A stretch of DNA of 64,000 nucleotides from Rhea pennata. Lineage: Eukaryota; Chordata; Aves; Rheiformes; Rheidae. The position numbers were made by a program, and so were the translations under genes. The stretch is taken from contig NC_084682.1 in the NCBI RefSeq assembly GCF_028389875.1, forward strand, positions 258,001-322,000, in the 5' to 3' direction. The notes under the pieces are model-generated. The model was not told where the DNA came from and made no database searches. It saw nothing but the letters and a program-made list of their open reading frames with translations. Positions 11,801-23,558 of this stretch are shown here, piece after piece; position 1 is the stretch's first letter; every line of letters begins with the position of its first letter.

Positions 11801-14234
11801 CACTTACTTAAGTGCCAAACTTACACTGATGAGTTTTGGAGAATATGACAAGCTAGCGGCTAGATTCTGGCATTTTTAGTTTTATTGAAGAGTACTGCAC
11901 TGGCAATAATTCCTTTTTAGAAAATGGAATAGTGTATAGAGTAAGTTATAATAAATCATCAGTAGAAGTTCCCAAATCTGTCCTGACATAGAGACACAAC
12001 CATTCGAGTTGCCACTTCTGAGACCTGAAAGCAGCAAGATTCCATTATACATTGGAGAAAATACAGTCATATCTTATCTGAAGGGCTATTAGATCTTGAA
12101 GGTGGATACTGAGAAAGTGGGATGTTGCCAAGAGTCCGTCTATGAAATCATAGCACAGGGCATTGGCATCAGAAAGAAAAGAAGATACAGCAAGGCTTTA
12201 TGGTTGAAAGCAGTGATCTTGTGGAACAAAAAGTATTTGATACCCAATGCTTGGACCCCAAGCCATCCCCTTTGGCTCGTATGTTTAACCATCTGCTTTT
12301 TCACAGAAAGCAAACTTGTCATTATTCATATCAATACATCTCAAAGGATTTTATCCATAAAATGTTGAACAGATTTTTGCAGCCTGAAGAGTATCCTATG
12401 TTAAATATGGTTAAATAACAGAGAATGGAGTACACATTTTGTTATATTTTTAACAAGTCAGTACAAAGTCTGCAATTTTTTTACTCCAATGCTATAATTG
12501 TAACTCAATAGAAGCAAGATCATAGTTATCACTGACTGAAACAATTGTTAGAACATATTTAATTAAAGGCTTAACAGTTCACTGAGTTCTATTTTTGAGG
12601 TTCAGAAAATGGCAGATAATGCACATTTCAAAAGCCATCCTATGATGGCCTAGGTAGAATAATCTTAATCTGAAGACTGTTAAAGGAAGTTGTAAATTTG
12701 GTGATCCAAAGGCTTGCAAGTCTTGCTTGTTGCAGACAGAGACTTGTCCACACATACGACTACAGTATTCCTCCAGCTCTGGACAAAAATTAAGAACAAA
12801 GATACCTTGAAGTTTAAATGTCAAGTTGTATATTTCGCATGGTCAGAAAGTATTTTATATTTTACTTTAATGAGCTGGTTAAAAATACATCAGTATTCTA
12901 TTCTTAGGACATCCGGAAGGCAGATGAATTTGAAGTCAGCCATTTGCCAGGAGCAATATGGATCGACCCTGAGAGTAACAATATACAAGAAATTCTGCAG
13001 GAGCATCTTCAGAAAGGTATTGTTTTTCATTTGAAGCCCTTTTAAAGATGCTATGAAGGAATATTGCTGAACTGAACCAGGGAAGTGGGATCTGTTTTGC
13101 AGGAAGTATTAGCCTGTTGAGTATCAAATATGCCAGAAAAAACATTTTTTTCCCAGTAATGAAGGAATGCAAAACGTCCTGTCTGAGATCCTTCTCCAAT
13201 CTTACAGAACAATATACTGAAGATATTATTATCTATTTTATAATGGTTGCAAATATGAACATTTTCTCTTATTTTCCATTATCTGTTTTGGATTACCATT
13301 ATAGTTATTTCATTTTTTTGAATAATAGTCTAATAATGACTTAGATTGATCCACTTTTAAGCGATTGCATTTTTATGTTTTTCTACTGTGGCACTCAGCT
13401 GAAGGGTGCATGGAACACATCATAAAGAGTTTTGCATCAAACTAAGGAAATCATTGGCATGCATTTGAAATTCATGAAAACTACATTCTCTCTATTTTAT
13501 ATTATGTTTTGGCTGTGTTCAGCAAGTAAGAAACAAATGGTTAACTTAGTGCTTAAGCTAATAGAGATCCTCACACAAACTACAGATGAGGGCATTATTC
13601 TTAATAATCACAACAACAGACAGGCAGTTCTGCCAGCTGGCATAGTAACAAACATTTTCCTTACTTGAGAATATAAGTTTTTGTTTTTAAAAAGTAAGGA
13701 AGTTTCCTAGCACCACAGCTGAGAACAGAGGTGACACCTTCCTTCCCCTACTATAGCCTGAAAGCTGAAGAGCCAAGTAAGACTTCCTTCACCATACACA
13801 CAGGGACACTGTGAAATGTTGTAAATTTTGGATGTTTAGGTTTAGATTGTTTGGATTTGGCTACACCTGACTAGCAAGTAGGGTGTTTTTATAGATTTTT
13901 GTAGTTGGTAAATAAATTCTAATTACACCGCCAGTTACTTTTTTTTTTTTTTTCTGTTTCAGAACATGAACAACAGAAATGTGTAGTTTGCTATTGCACT
14001 GTGGGATATAGAGCTTCCCGGACAGCTCAGAGCCTGAATGAGTTCTTGTCTAGTGAACGTGGCCAAAAACTCAAACCTTTTCTGAAGATTTATAATGCAA
14101 AAGGGGGGTTGGCAAAATGGGCCAGAGAAGGAAAGAAGATGGTAGACAAGCAAGAGTGTTCAACACATCTTGTTCACCCCTACAACACTGAATGGGCCAA
14201 ACTGCTGGAACCTGAGCTGCAAGCTCAGATCTGA
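8870..14234 (+). CDS. Single-domain rhodanese (sulfurtransferase-like) protein
   Basis: Three coding exons, 8870-9040, 12908-13016 and 13963-14234, join in frame to give 183 residues. Residues 1-45 are a helical N-terminal segment rich in Glu and Lys, with no signal peptide or membrane segment, so a cytosolic location is inferred. A rhodanese fold follows: LLILDIRKADEFEVSHLPGA at residues 54-73 carries the conserved Asp58, Arg60 and H-x-P-G-A motif. VVCYCTVGYRAS at 101-112 carries the active-site loop Cys105-Thr-Val-Gly-Tyr-Arg110. The six-residue C-x(4)-R loop is the sulfurtransferase type, not the seven-residue Cdc25 phosphatase type. The family moves sulfane sulfur through a cysteine persulfide; the real substrate cannot be read from sequence. 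Human single-domain relatives are TSTD1 and TSTD3, but I cannot assign orthology and know no symbol for this gene. It is head-to-head with MED31 and convergent with SLC13A5. Confidence 0.88.
10491..10512 (+). repeat. Poly(C) run
   Basis: Twenty-two bases, all C except one A, in intron 1 of the rhodanese gene. Confidence 0.9.
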
Positions 14235-14477
14235 GGGATATTTAGACTTAACTGGGGCTCCTGGTAAATCCCAGCCCTTAAACCAAATAGTAATGCTAAG
14301 CCAGACTTTAAGATGTTGGGCCTGTAGCTGCTACTTTAAGGTTAGTGATAACAGAGAATGAAAATGCATACTGATGTACTTGTTCATACCCCAAGACTGT
14401 CTTTCCCCAGGTATAAACTAAAATAGCAGCTGAAGTTCATACAGATCTGCCAGCTGAAGTCAGTTGAGGATCAAAAC

Positions 14478-14483
14478 AATAAA
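14478..14483 (+). terminator. Rhodanese gene poly(A) signal
   Basis: AATAAA about 245 bases after the rhodanese stop codon, with no earlier canonical hexamer seen in the 3' flank. Confidence 0.6.
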
Positions 14484-16632
14484 GTCCCAGGCCTATAGTT
14501 TCACTGCAAACTGTAGGACAAATGCTAAACCAAATGCAGTGTTGAGCATATGGAGTATAAGCAAGAGAAGCATTTCCATTGTTCTATATTGGCCTGCCTG
14601 TCCTCTTATTCCAGAACAGAATGGGGACTTCCGTTTCAGGAAGCATTTCTGTCTGCCACCAGGCCCATCATGCTGCTAACCATAAGTATTAACATTCTAA
14701 AAAAAATGAGTCATGCGAATGAAATCATTGGGGCTAAATAGAAAAACAGAACAATTTATTTCCAGCTTTTAAACCCTCATCTCAGCTGTCTGACTTAAGA
14801 GACTGTCCCCTCACCTTGTACAGGGACATTTAATTGTACTAGAAATAACACTACAGCTACTTTTATAGGTAAAGGAAAGAGAGTTCAAAATGCATGATCA
14901 CTAGTAATAAAAATGTTATGATTAGTGGGATTCCTTCCTGCTGGCAAGTAAAACTCTAAGTATCCTGCACAAACTCACCCACAAGCTCACCCACACATGA
15001 TGAAAATAACTTTAATTCTTGGTCATTGTAAAGGTGGTGCACAAATTGTTACAGTTTCATGCATGCCTACGTAAATATTTGGCAAGAATATAAACCCTTT
15101 CTTTAGCTGCATGCTAGCCAATTTATAGTTGAGATTATACAGCAGTCAGGCAAACAAAAGTATTGAATTCCTTATGAAGCAAATTTAAATATAACTATTG
15201 TAAGGAATGACTGTGACCTTTGAACTTCAGGACTGTAGTAGAATATGCTTGAATTATGTCTAGCATATAAACTTAAGCAGCTTCAGGTAATCTAGAGTTT
15301 ATGAATTATTACAGAATTATACTGATAAAGCACATCTTGACATGTTATTTGCATTACATTCAACTTTATTTTCTTGCTCTATTGCAGAGTTTAAAATCTT
15401 AATTAAAATATGTTGAGACTAATTGGCATAAAAGCACAGTTTCTCTGGGCTGGGTTCTTTACAGTCCCTTTGTTCCTTCTTCATGTCTGATAATTAATAA
15501 TATGTCTCAGCTGGTTAGCTGTTTCTTCTGGCTTGGTGAGAGCAGCCTACTGCTGTTTGAATCTATGCCTTTTCCTAGACCATTTTATTTTTAAAAAAAA
15601 GAAGATTTTTATGTACAGTTTTATATAGAACATTACAACTAAGAGAAATGTGAAACTATAACTATCACTATAATTATAATTTCTGAGATGCCTGACTTTG
15701 CAGTTCTCCAGTTTAACCCTGGCAAAAAGAAAAGGAAAAAAGTCTCAAGGTCAGATCCCTTTTTTTTTTAGTTATTATATTTTTCTTGGTTATTTTTGCT
15801 TTCTCTTAAGCATGTTAAAATCAGTATAATCCTTTCCATTTTCTTAACTGGGTTTTGGGTCAATCATCACATCAGCTATAAGATTCACTTTAGGAACACA
15901 TGAGAAGGCTGGAAATTTTAGTGCAAGGTGAGTGCTAACTAGATTGAATCACATTTTTGTGACTAACCACAGACAAGTAAGTATTTAGATTCCTGAGACG
16001 GAATACAGGGAAAGCTAATTGAACCATGTTAAAGACAACCAACTGTTCACTCGAGGCAAATTGTACTGGTGTTTGATTGATGAGGAAGATGAGCTGTGAG
16101 AAGAGCTCTTGGGCCTACCCCTTATTCCTAACGTGGAGCTTCTAAATGGTTGAGGCTTACAGACATCAGCAGGTTAAAGATACTTATGGAGCAATATTCA
16201 TTTCATTGGAGACAGACATCTTGACTTTACATTCAGCTGAATGTGTTGGTGATCTTGCAGGTCATTGCTTACTTTTCTTTCTTCTTATACCCGCACAAAG
16301 GTAAATATACTAAGATACCTCAGTGTACTGTTGTTATAGCTCCTGCTTTTCTAGAAATGGCTCCCCAGCCATCTAGTCTTTTCACAGAATTTTTCCTGGG
16401 TGCTTTGCACCTACATTATCCATGCATCTTCTCTGAAGACTAGCATTTTGAAAGGTAAATAGCAAGAAAGTTATCTACAATATCATTCTAGGAGTAGTAG
16501 AACTAAGAAAGCCTGCTTTGCTATGAGCAAAATTTCTAGTGACAATTTCTCTGTAATCAAAGTTGTCTCCTGAAGTTCCCTTGTGACATTTGTCGTGGTT
16601 AGGACATAACCAGGTCTCTCTTCTAACCAGAT

Positions 16633-16705
16633 AAATATTTTTCCAGGACTCTCTCCTCATCCAGCGATCTGGCCTGAAATCAGCCAGTGGGTCCTGGAAA
16701 TATTT
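16633..16705. repeat. Imperfect inverted repeat (hairpin)
   Basis: The arms AAATATTTTTCCAGGAC and GTCCTGGAAATATTT pair except for a two-base bulge. They enclose about 40 bases that contain a smaller CTGGC/GCCAG stem. Confidence 0.7.
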
Positions 16706-17321
16706 GGACACACACATGGACAGGATAATTACAAAAACTGTATTTCCACAGAGTCTGTGGTAGGGACCAGAGAGGGACATAAGTGATCGTGGAGTTGATG
16801 CTGCCTTGTTATCGCTGTTTCCAGTTTCCTCTTTGTCATCTAAGGGACCAGCTTGACCTACAGGCCCCATATGATTGCAGCCTGAAGCCAAGAGCAGTCC
16901 CAGTTAACCTCACCTCAGGACCTTGAGACAAATTCCTTAACTTTGCACTGGTAGAGACCTCATAAAAACTTGTGGAATTCAGATGTCTACAGGCCAATTA
17001 AGATGTACTGATCTGTCACAGATTGCCAGTTCAATGAGCCTAAGACATCAGATTTAAAACATTTTGGCTCAGCTTTCCATCAAAGCCACAGCTGGGATCT
17101 GAGGGACCCTTTTTTCTGATCCCTCAGCTACCAGGCAGGGGAGCCTGGGAGAACCTTAATAAAAATACCCAAAGAATCAGTTGATTGTGCTCAGATGTAA
17201 GGTTACTACTAGCAGTTGTGACACTGACCCTTTTATGTGACTTTTGTCACCTTGACCTTGTCATCTGATAGAGACTTAGCACATAAGATCCTTTTTTTCC
17301 CTTCCCAGCACTCCTGTACCT

Positions 17322-17354
17322 CAATCTCTTATTACATGTGATAATAAGAGATTG
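17322..17354. repeat. Perfect 13-bp stem hairpin
   Basis: CAATCTCTTATTA is followed, after a seven-base loop, by its exact reverse complement TAATAAGAGATTG. No T-run or gene end is associated with it. Confidence 0.9.
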
Positions 17355-18270
17355 CCTCTTAGAAAGTGGGCAGAGATCAAAATCTATTCCAGAATTAAAA
17401 TAATTACTACAAATCAAAATCCACATTTTCCATGATCCCACAAACATGTTTAGAAAGGGAATATTTAAAAAAAAAGAAAGAAAAATAAATTCTAACTGCT
17501 TCTACCAACCATTCTTTTATGTGAATCTTTAACCACAAACCACGTAATATACACACGCTAACTACAAGGCAGATGGTCATCCCAGGTTTTAACCTCATAT
17601 TTTCAAACGTTTTAGGTCTTTTAATTATTTCCTCAGAGCTGACATAAAAATACAGAGGGCAGAGAAAATCACCCCTTTTTGTCAAATGGAAGAGATCTTG
17701 GGAGATGTAGCTGCAGATGTAACATTTCCAGTGTTCAAGAAATATTCAGACCTCAGGTTTTGTGGCAGGGCTAGGTTTGCTGCCAATGCAAGTACAGATG
17801 GAAAGAAATAGGGAAGGCTATTCAAAGCCACTCCCAGGAAAAAGTTGAAGTACCTTGGCTTTGTCATAAAGATGAGAAAACCCTACAGAAGATTGAAAAT
17901 GAGTAGAAAGAATTCTGGCTTTTATTTTTTCCCTCTGACGTCTTCAAAAGTGAATTTTATTTTCTCACAAACCTTTTCTTATCTATCAGCCATTGCAACA
18001 TTACCATTATCTACAGGGTCTTGCAGTAATGAATCCTACTTTTAACCCATATGGATTTATACAGGTAGGCAGAAGTGTGCCAGCAGGATAGAGGATACTT
18101 CTTCCCTTATTGCTGCTCAAGGCATTGCCATACCCTCATGTATCTACTTTAGATACAGTGGGCCCACCTCTCTCTCCAAACTGTTTGTCCCTTGCAGTTG
18201 ATCTTCAATGGTCATTTCAGGATTCAGAGCTCAAATTCCACAGAGGGGAAAAAAAACGAAGTCCATTAGT

Positions 18271-18271
<1 letters not shown>

Positions 18272-18308
<37 letters not shown>
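18272..18308 (+). repeat. Poly(T) tract, 37 bases
   Basis: Uninterrupted T run in intergenic DNA. It could be the tail of a minus-strand retroposed sequence, but no recognisable element body lies beside it. Confidence 0.9.
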
Positions 18309-20034
18309 CCTCCTGAAACTAAGAGAAAGAGGTAAGACATAGCCCCAGACCTTCCTGCTCCTCAGCCTAACTTCATTCCTGAGCTTTCAGGAGCTGAGCT
18401 GCCCCTCAGCAACATTTAACAAATCCACTGGATTAACTGGAGACATAGCTTGAACCTCCCTACAATTCACCTTTGAATCCTGTTGCTGTTTCTCACGTGC
18501 TAAGTTTCCTGAGGGAAAGAGTCATATTCCAGAATAAGATGACAATTTGGGGAATAATAAAACAATAGTCAAAGAGATTTTTTTTCTTTTGCAGGAAATC
18601 ACAATGTCATCTCCTTCCCTTGAGAGCCTTCCTTGCACAGAAAGGCTTGTTTTAGGACTTTGAAAAAGAGAAAGGAAGAAGATGAAATCTTTCCCAAACT
18701 TTGTCTTAAATCACAGCATTCTCATGGTAGCCTCTCTGCAATTTGCTTGCAGGATATAATAGCCCTTCAGCAACAATTTTTCCTAGTGTCTTTTGCCTAC
18801 AGTTATCAAGTGCAGCCAAACAATCCAGCTGAGGCTTTAATGGCTCCAGTGCAGAAGGGCACAGCAGAGGGAAAATGTTATTCGCAGATTTTTTTTTTCA
18901 TTCAGGAATAGGCAGCTCATTTATTAGCAACATTCAGAAGTGATAAGAAAGGAGAGGAATACATGTCCTCTCCACATTTGGGATGGTAGGATTCCTGGAA
19001 ACTATTCCTAGTTTCAAGAGAATGGTCAGAACAGTCTGATTCTTATAATCTTGTGCATTCTCCTTTTAAGTACAAGAGTTTCAGCAGTAAGCTGATGTTC
19101 TAAAGAGGTCCAACAACCATGTACATCTCTGGTTAATCTCTTATCCATTTAACGGGCTGCCAGTTTCCATTATCGCAGGCTCTTTCTGGTTCAACTTTCC
19201 CGCAACTGCTCTCCATGAGCTCCATCCTCCAGCACTTTCATGCTGCAAAAGTTGCTATATTGTGCAGTATTCTAGTTACAGAATGACTCAGGCAGCCTTT
19301 ATAAATGTTTTACAAAGTATATGAACTTGAAGCTCTCATCTGCGTAAAGCTAATAAGTGCAGGTGCATTCATGCCACCCAGTACTGTATTAGGGTCTTTT
19401 TCTGATCTTTTGTCTCCTGCTGTCACAGTCCTTCAACCTACAGCAGAGAAAAGCTGGGTCAGCCTTTGTCATTTCCATTCCTTGAATGTTGCTCGGGAGA
19501 CAGAGAATCCCAACCTTCTCCCTGGCCCTCCAACCTGCTGATGGATCAGTTCAAATGTAGCACAGTGGAGGGACTCTGCAGAACCAAGCTGGCTGCTGCA
19601 GGGAGATACAGAAGCTAGCAAAGACCTGAGAGGTGCTTCATGAAGGGCACTTACACCTAATTAATTACTCTCCTAAATGAGAGTACCACCAATATTTTAA
19701 CAGTCACCTCAAAATGAAACTGCAAAGAACTTGGCCCAGACCACTTGCCAAAGAATTCCCTGTTTATTTATTTGATCACCCTTCAGACAAGGGCAAAGCT
19801 AGTTCTTGATATGAATCCATAGAGGGTGAATTTTAACTTGCAGTGCATTTTTGAGTATCCTAGAGTGACATACTCAGATCTACTCTGCATTGATCTGAAT
19901 CATGTCATTAGAGAGATATGAATGAAAACAGTCATATCTGAGCTCTGAACTAAGTCAGCTTTAGAAAAGGCCAGAGAGAGATGCTCCTAGGGAAGTTAAT
20001 TTTTTTTCCTAGCTTCTGTTTTTCAAAGAGGAGC

Positions 20035-20058
20035 AAAAAAAAAAAAAAAAAAAAAAAA
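20035..20058 (+). repeat. Poly(A) tract followed by CA5 units
   Basis: Twenty-four A residues, then short C(A)n units. A second A run occurs at 20394-20414. Confidence 0.9.
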
Positions 20059-23000
20059 CAAAAAACAAAAAACACTTTTTCAGAGGAAGCTCTCTTTTCA
20101 GTTACTGAAGGATGAACATTCTTAGTGACATACACAAAATAAATGTGGTTTCTGTTTAATTGCATAAATGAGACAAAATATTGAGGAAAAACAGGTGTTT
20201 GCTCCAGAAATAATCCTTGCTTAATTGAAAGATTTTTGTTAACTTTGTTTCTGGTGGAAAATTTGATATTCAGCTAGCCTGTTAAAATATTTGCTAAAAC
20301 CCAACTCATGTTATTGTTCACAAAGAATAGTTCACACATGTAGCTTATTCTAATATCTGGATCATTTAGTTCAGTTAAGAATATGGTTTGTCTAAAAAAA
20401 AAAAAAAAAAAAAATCATGTTTTATGAAGACTGTAGTGAAGCTCACATTCTGACCTGAAATGGTTTATGAAAACTCATTGAAAGCCTGTGTACCAAAGAA
20501 GGCTAGACAGTAATTTCATATGGGTAAATAAAGTACCTAGGTAAACATGGGAAGGATAACACCTTTTTTCTTAGAGAAGAAACAATCTCTTCCTTATGAC
20601 CAGAACCTACAATCCATATTTACACGATAATGAATGGTCAGCTACTGACTTAGTGCTCCAGAAAAAACTAAATGGGTAAAAAATAGTTGTAGTACCGGAA
20701 TTCAGTGTAATCTGCTCTATTTTTGAAGAGCTACTAAACATCTTGTTAAGTATTTGGATGCATACAGAAATGTGAGCGTTTAGATACTATACCTGTCAAA
20801 AGAATAAACTTAGCTCCTCCCTGCCCCTACTCTGCATTAATCGTGGCTCTCCTGCCATTGTTTGGAGGCTAAAGTTCTCTGTCCACTGAAGGACACCTGG
20901 CAGTTCACACACACTGCTCACCCTGCTCTGCGGCTCAGGGCGCCTGAGGAGCATGTGCCTGATGGTGTCCCTGCGACGAAGATGATGTAAATCCTACCCC
21001 TGCTTCTCCTGTACCTTTTCTGTTCATTTCCTCTCCTCAGTGACATTACAATAGTTTGTGGGTTATTTTTCACCTAGTGACCCAGATCTGCGTGCAACTG
21101 TGCTAATGCTGGTGCCAGGACAACCAAGGGGTGGCATGCTGCAGGGCAGAGAACAGGCCACCAACCCCTGTATATCAAGGATAAACTCTCAAGAAACATT
21201 AGAGCTAACCTTTTCCGTGGAGCTGAATAACTTACTCCTCATTTATAATGTCCTCAGCCCATGTGCGGTTCTAGAGCTAGAGGAGAAGCTGCAGCGTCAG
21301 GATACTGCAGTATCTTCACCCTACTACTGCCACGTGGGATTAAACACAGCACACAACTTCCCTGCATTCACCTTTGCTGTGCAGATGGTAAATGGAAGAA
21401 AGGACATGCAAAACTCACTTTACTGAGTCACCTCTGCAAAGATTGTCATGACTGGATAGGGAGACTTCTTGTAAGTGAGCACTATGCATTTCATATTTAT
21501 AACTTATATACTGAAAAGGGTGATTGTGACCATCCCTTCATTCACTAGTTACATCTACCCTATTCAGCCTGTGAAGTTCAAGCCCAAAACAAAGAAGAGA
21601 AAGCTACCAGAGTCACTGTGACATTTCAGACCAGTGCAGAGTTCAAGACACCATAAACAGAAGACACCAAAAATTGTAATTGGTTCTGAAACGGATATCA
21701 TTTTCCTCTCCCTCCCCCAAATCTTTCACAACACCCAGAACTGTCCCCATTATAATTTTATATCCTTAGCTTCGTTCAGGTAAATACTCTTTGCTTTCTT
21801 TGGATGATCAACTTGATTTTTTCCTGAGGGTCATGTTGTGGGGAATGATTCCTAGAATCAGATAGCTTAAGTAGAAGATTCAGCTTTGTATGTTATTTTA
21901 TTCAAAGCAACAAACAGAAAAATAGTAGACACAAGCAGGAAAGAAACAAATCCCATCCCTATGTATAAGCTAGGCTATATTAGGCTAGAGTGTTGACAGT
22001 GGCTTCAGAGCGAAATCCTCAGTGAAAATGAACCCACGCTTTAAGCTGTTCGGTAGTTGGCTTAGATAGACTTTGCTTAAAATTCCCGTAAGTCCAAACC
22101 TTTAGGCTCTTCGTAGCAGGGTGGGTACATACACTTCAGCTCTCCCAGGCTTCCCCAAAGAAACCATTGTGGTATCATCACCACAGAAGGAACGTCATTG
22201 TCTTGAGTTAACGCTCTCTGAGCAGCTGCACGTTCTTCTTACCCATTTTGAACCAAACTAGCAATACAGTGACTAGAATGACAAATCCCTGCCCCAACTC
22301 TCCCACTGGAAATAGTGTGTCCAGGTAGGTCCATCTATGCATATACTCATTTCTACAATTAATGAGTTTCACAGAACTCCAATAGTCCTTGTCACTTCCA
22401 TTTCCAACTTCCTGACCCAGCAGGTCTGGTCTGCTATTTGCCAGTCCTTTGAAAGTCTCAAATATGCATGCTCCTTCTTACTAATTGCTAGGTTCATTTT
22501 CATTTCTCTACAATCAGGCTGTATTCATGCCTGAAAACCAGTTCCATACACTACCTTGGGGCTTCGTACTCTTCTTGCAAATCTCTCCTATTCCCTGCTC
22601 ACCTCTGAGCAGCATGGTATTCCTACTTTCTGCTCTATGCTTCGTAACGACCAGGGCTGTAGCTACCTCTATTCTGTACAGTACAGAGCAATTCCTTAGA
22701 ATTTCCTTCTAGAAGAAACAAGTTCTCCTTCACCATAAAAAGCTGCAGTTATTGACTAGCAGTGCAAAATCACAAGATACATATTTTATTTTTAGTACAT
22801 CCAATTCATAGTTACTGCACTGGAATGATAAATCACAGATAAAATAACTAAGCATTTAAGGAAATTTTTCTACAAAAAATAATTGAAAAAAGAGAAGTAT
22901 CTGTGGATAAATAGATTTTATTTTTGTATTAGGCTTACATTAAAGGGCAAATATATGTATTAAAAAAAAAAGAGATAGGGACTTAACAAGGGGAAAAGCA

Positions 23001-23429
23001 TAGATCAATGGAAGTCATGGACTAGGAAAGCCATGTTCTGTTAGCATGGAGTCAGTATTGCTAAGCACTGCAAATCACTGCAAAAAATCACAAGCCAAAC
23101 CCTCAAAATTGCATGTCTGCATTTAAAACCAAGTAATTAAAAACTGAAACAGTGAGTTCCTTTTACTTGCCTTTTGGTTTTTGAGGCTTTAGCATTCATA
23201 TTCAAAGGGTTTCCTCCCCTGCTGTCACAACTTCAGGCTTACATATTGCTTCAGACAAAAACTGGGATTCCCACATGTCTCAGAGAGGAGCTTTAAGAAT
23301 CACAGCAAAATTCATAAAATTTGATTTAAACCACAGACTTTAGCAACATGATCTATTCATTAGTTGGACAAATCACTTAATCTTTTTCTTTCTTCACTTA
23401 GGAATTAGCAGGACATATTTCTAATAGCT

Positions 23430-23510
23430 TTACAAGACAACAAGCATTAAATATAGCATTTAATATGAAGACAGAGGAGCTAAGCAGCTTGCTTAAGGTA
23501 CAAAGGTACA
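23430..23510 (-). repeat. Possible MIR-like core-SINE trace
   Basis: The block AGAGGAGCTAAGCAGCTTGC and the bases after it follow the reverse-complement MIR pattern (GAGGTTAAGTGACTTGCCCAAGGTCAC). Only about 50 bases match, so this is a weak call. Confidence 0.35.
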
Positions 23511-23537
23511 CTTAAAGTCCTCCTCCCTCTCCCCCTT

Positions 23538-23558
23538 CCCCCCCCCCCCCAAAAAAAA
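23538..23558 (+). repeat. Poly(C)-poly(A) junction
   Basis: Thirteen C residues followed directly by eight A residues. Confidence 0.9.

Noticed and set aside
16475-16891. 138-codon minus-strand frame
   Set aside because: One patch (FRPDRW) briefly recalls a cytochrome P450 motif, but no other P450 element, heme-binding Cys loop or neighbouring exon is present.
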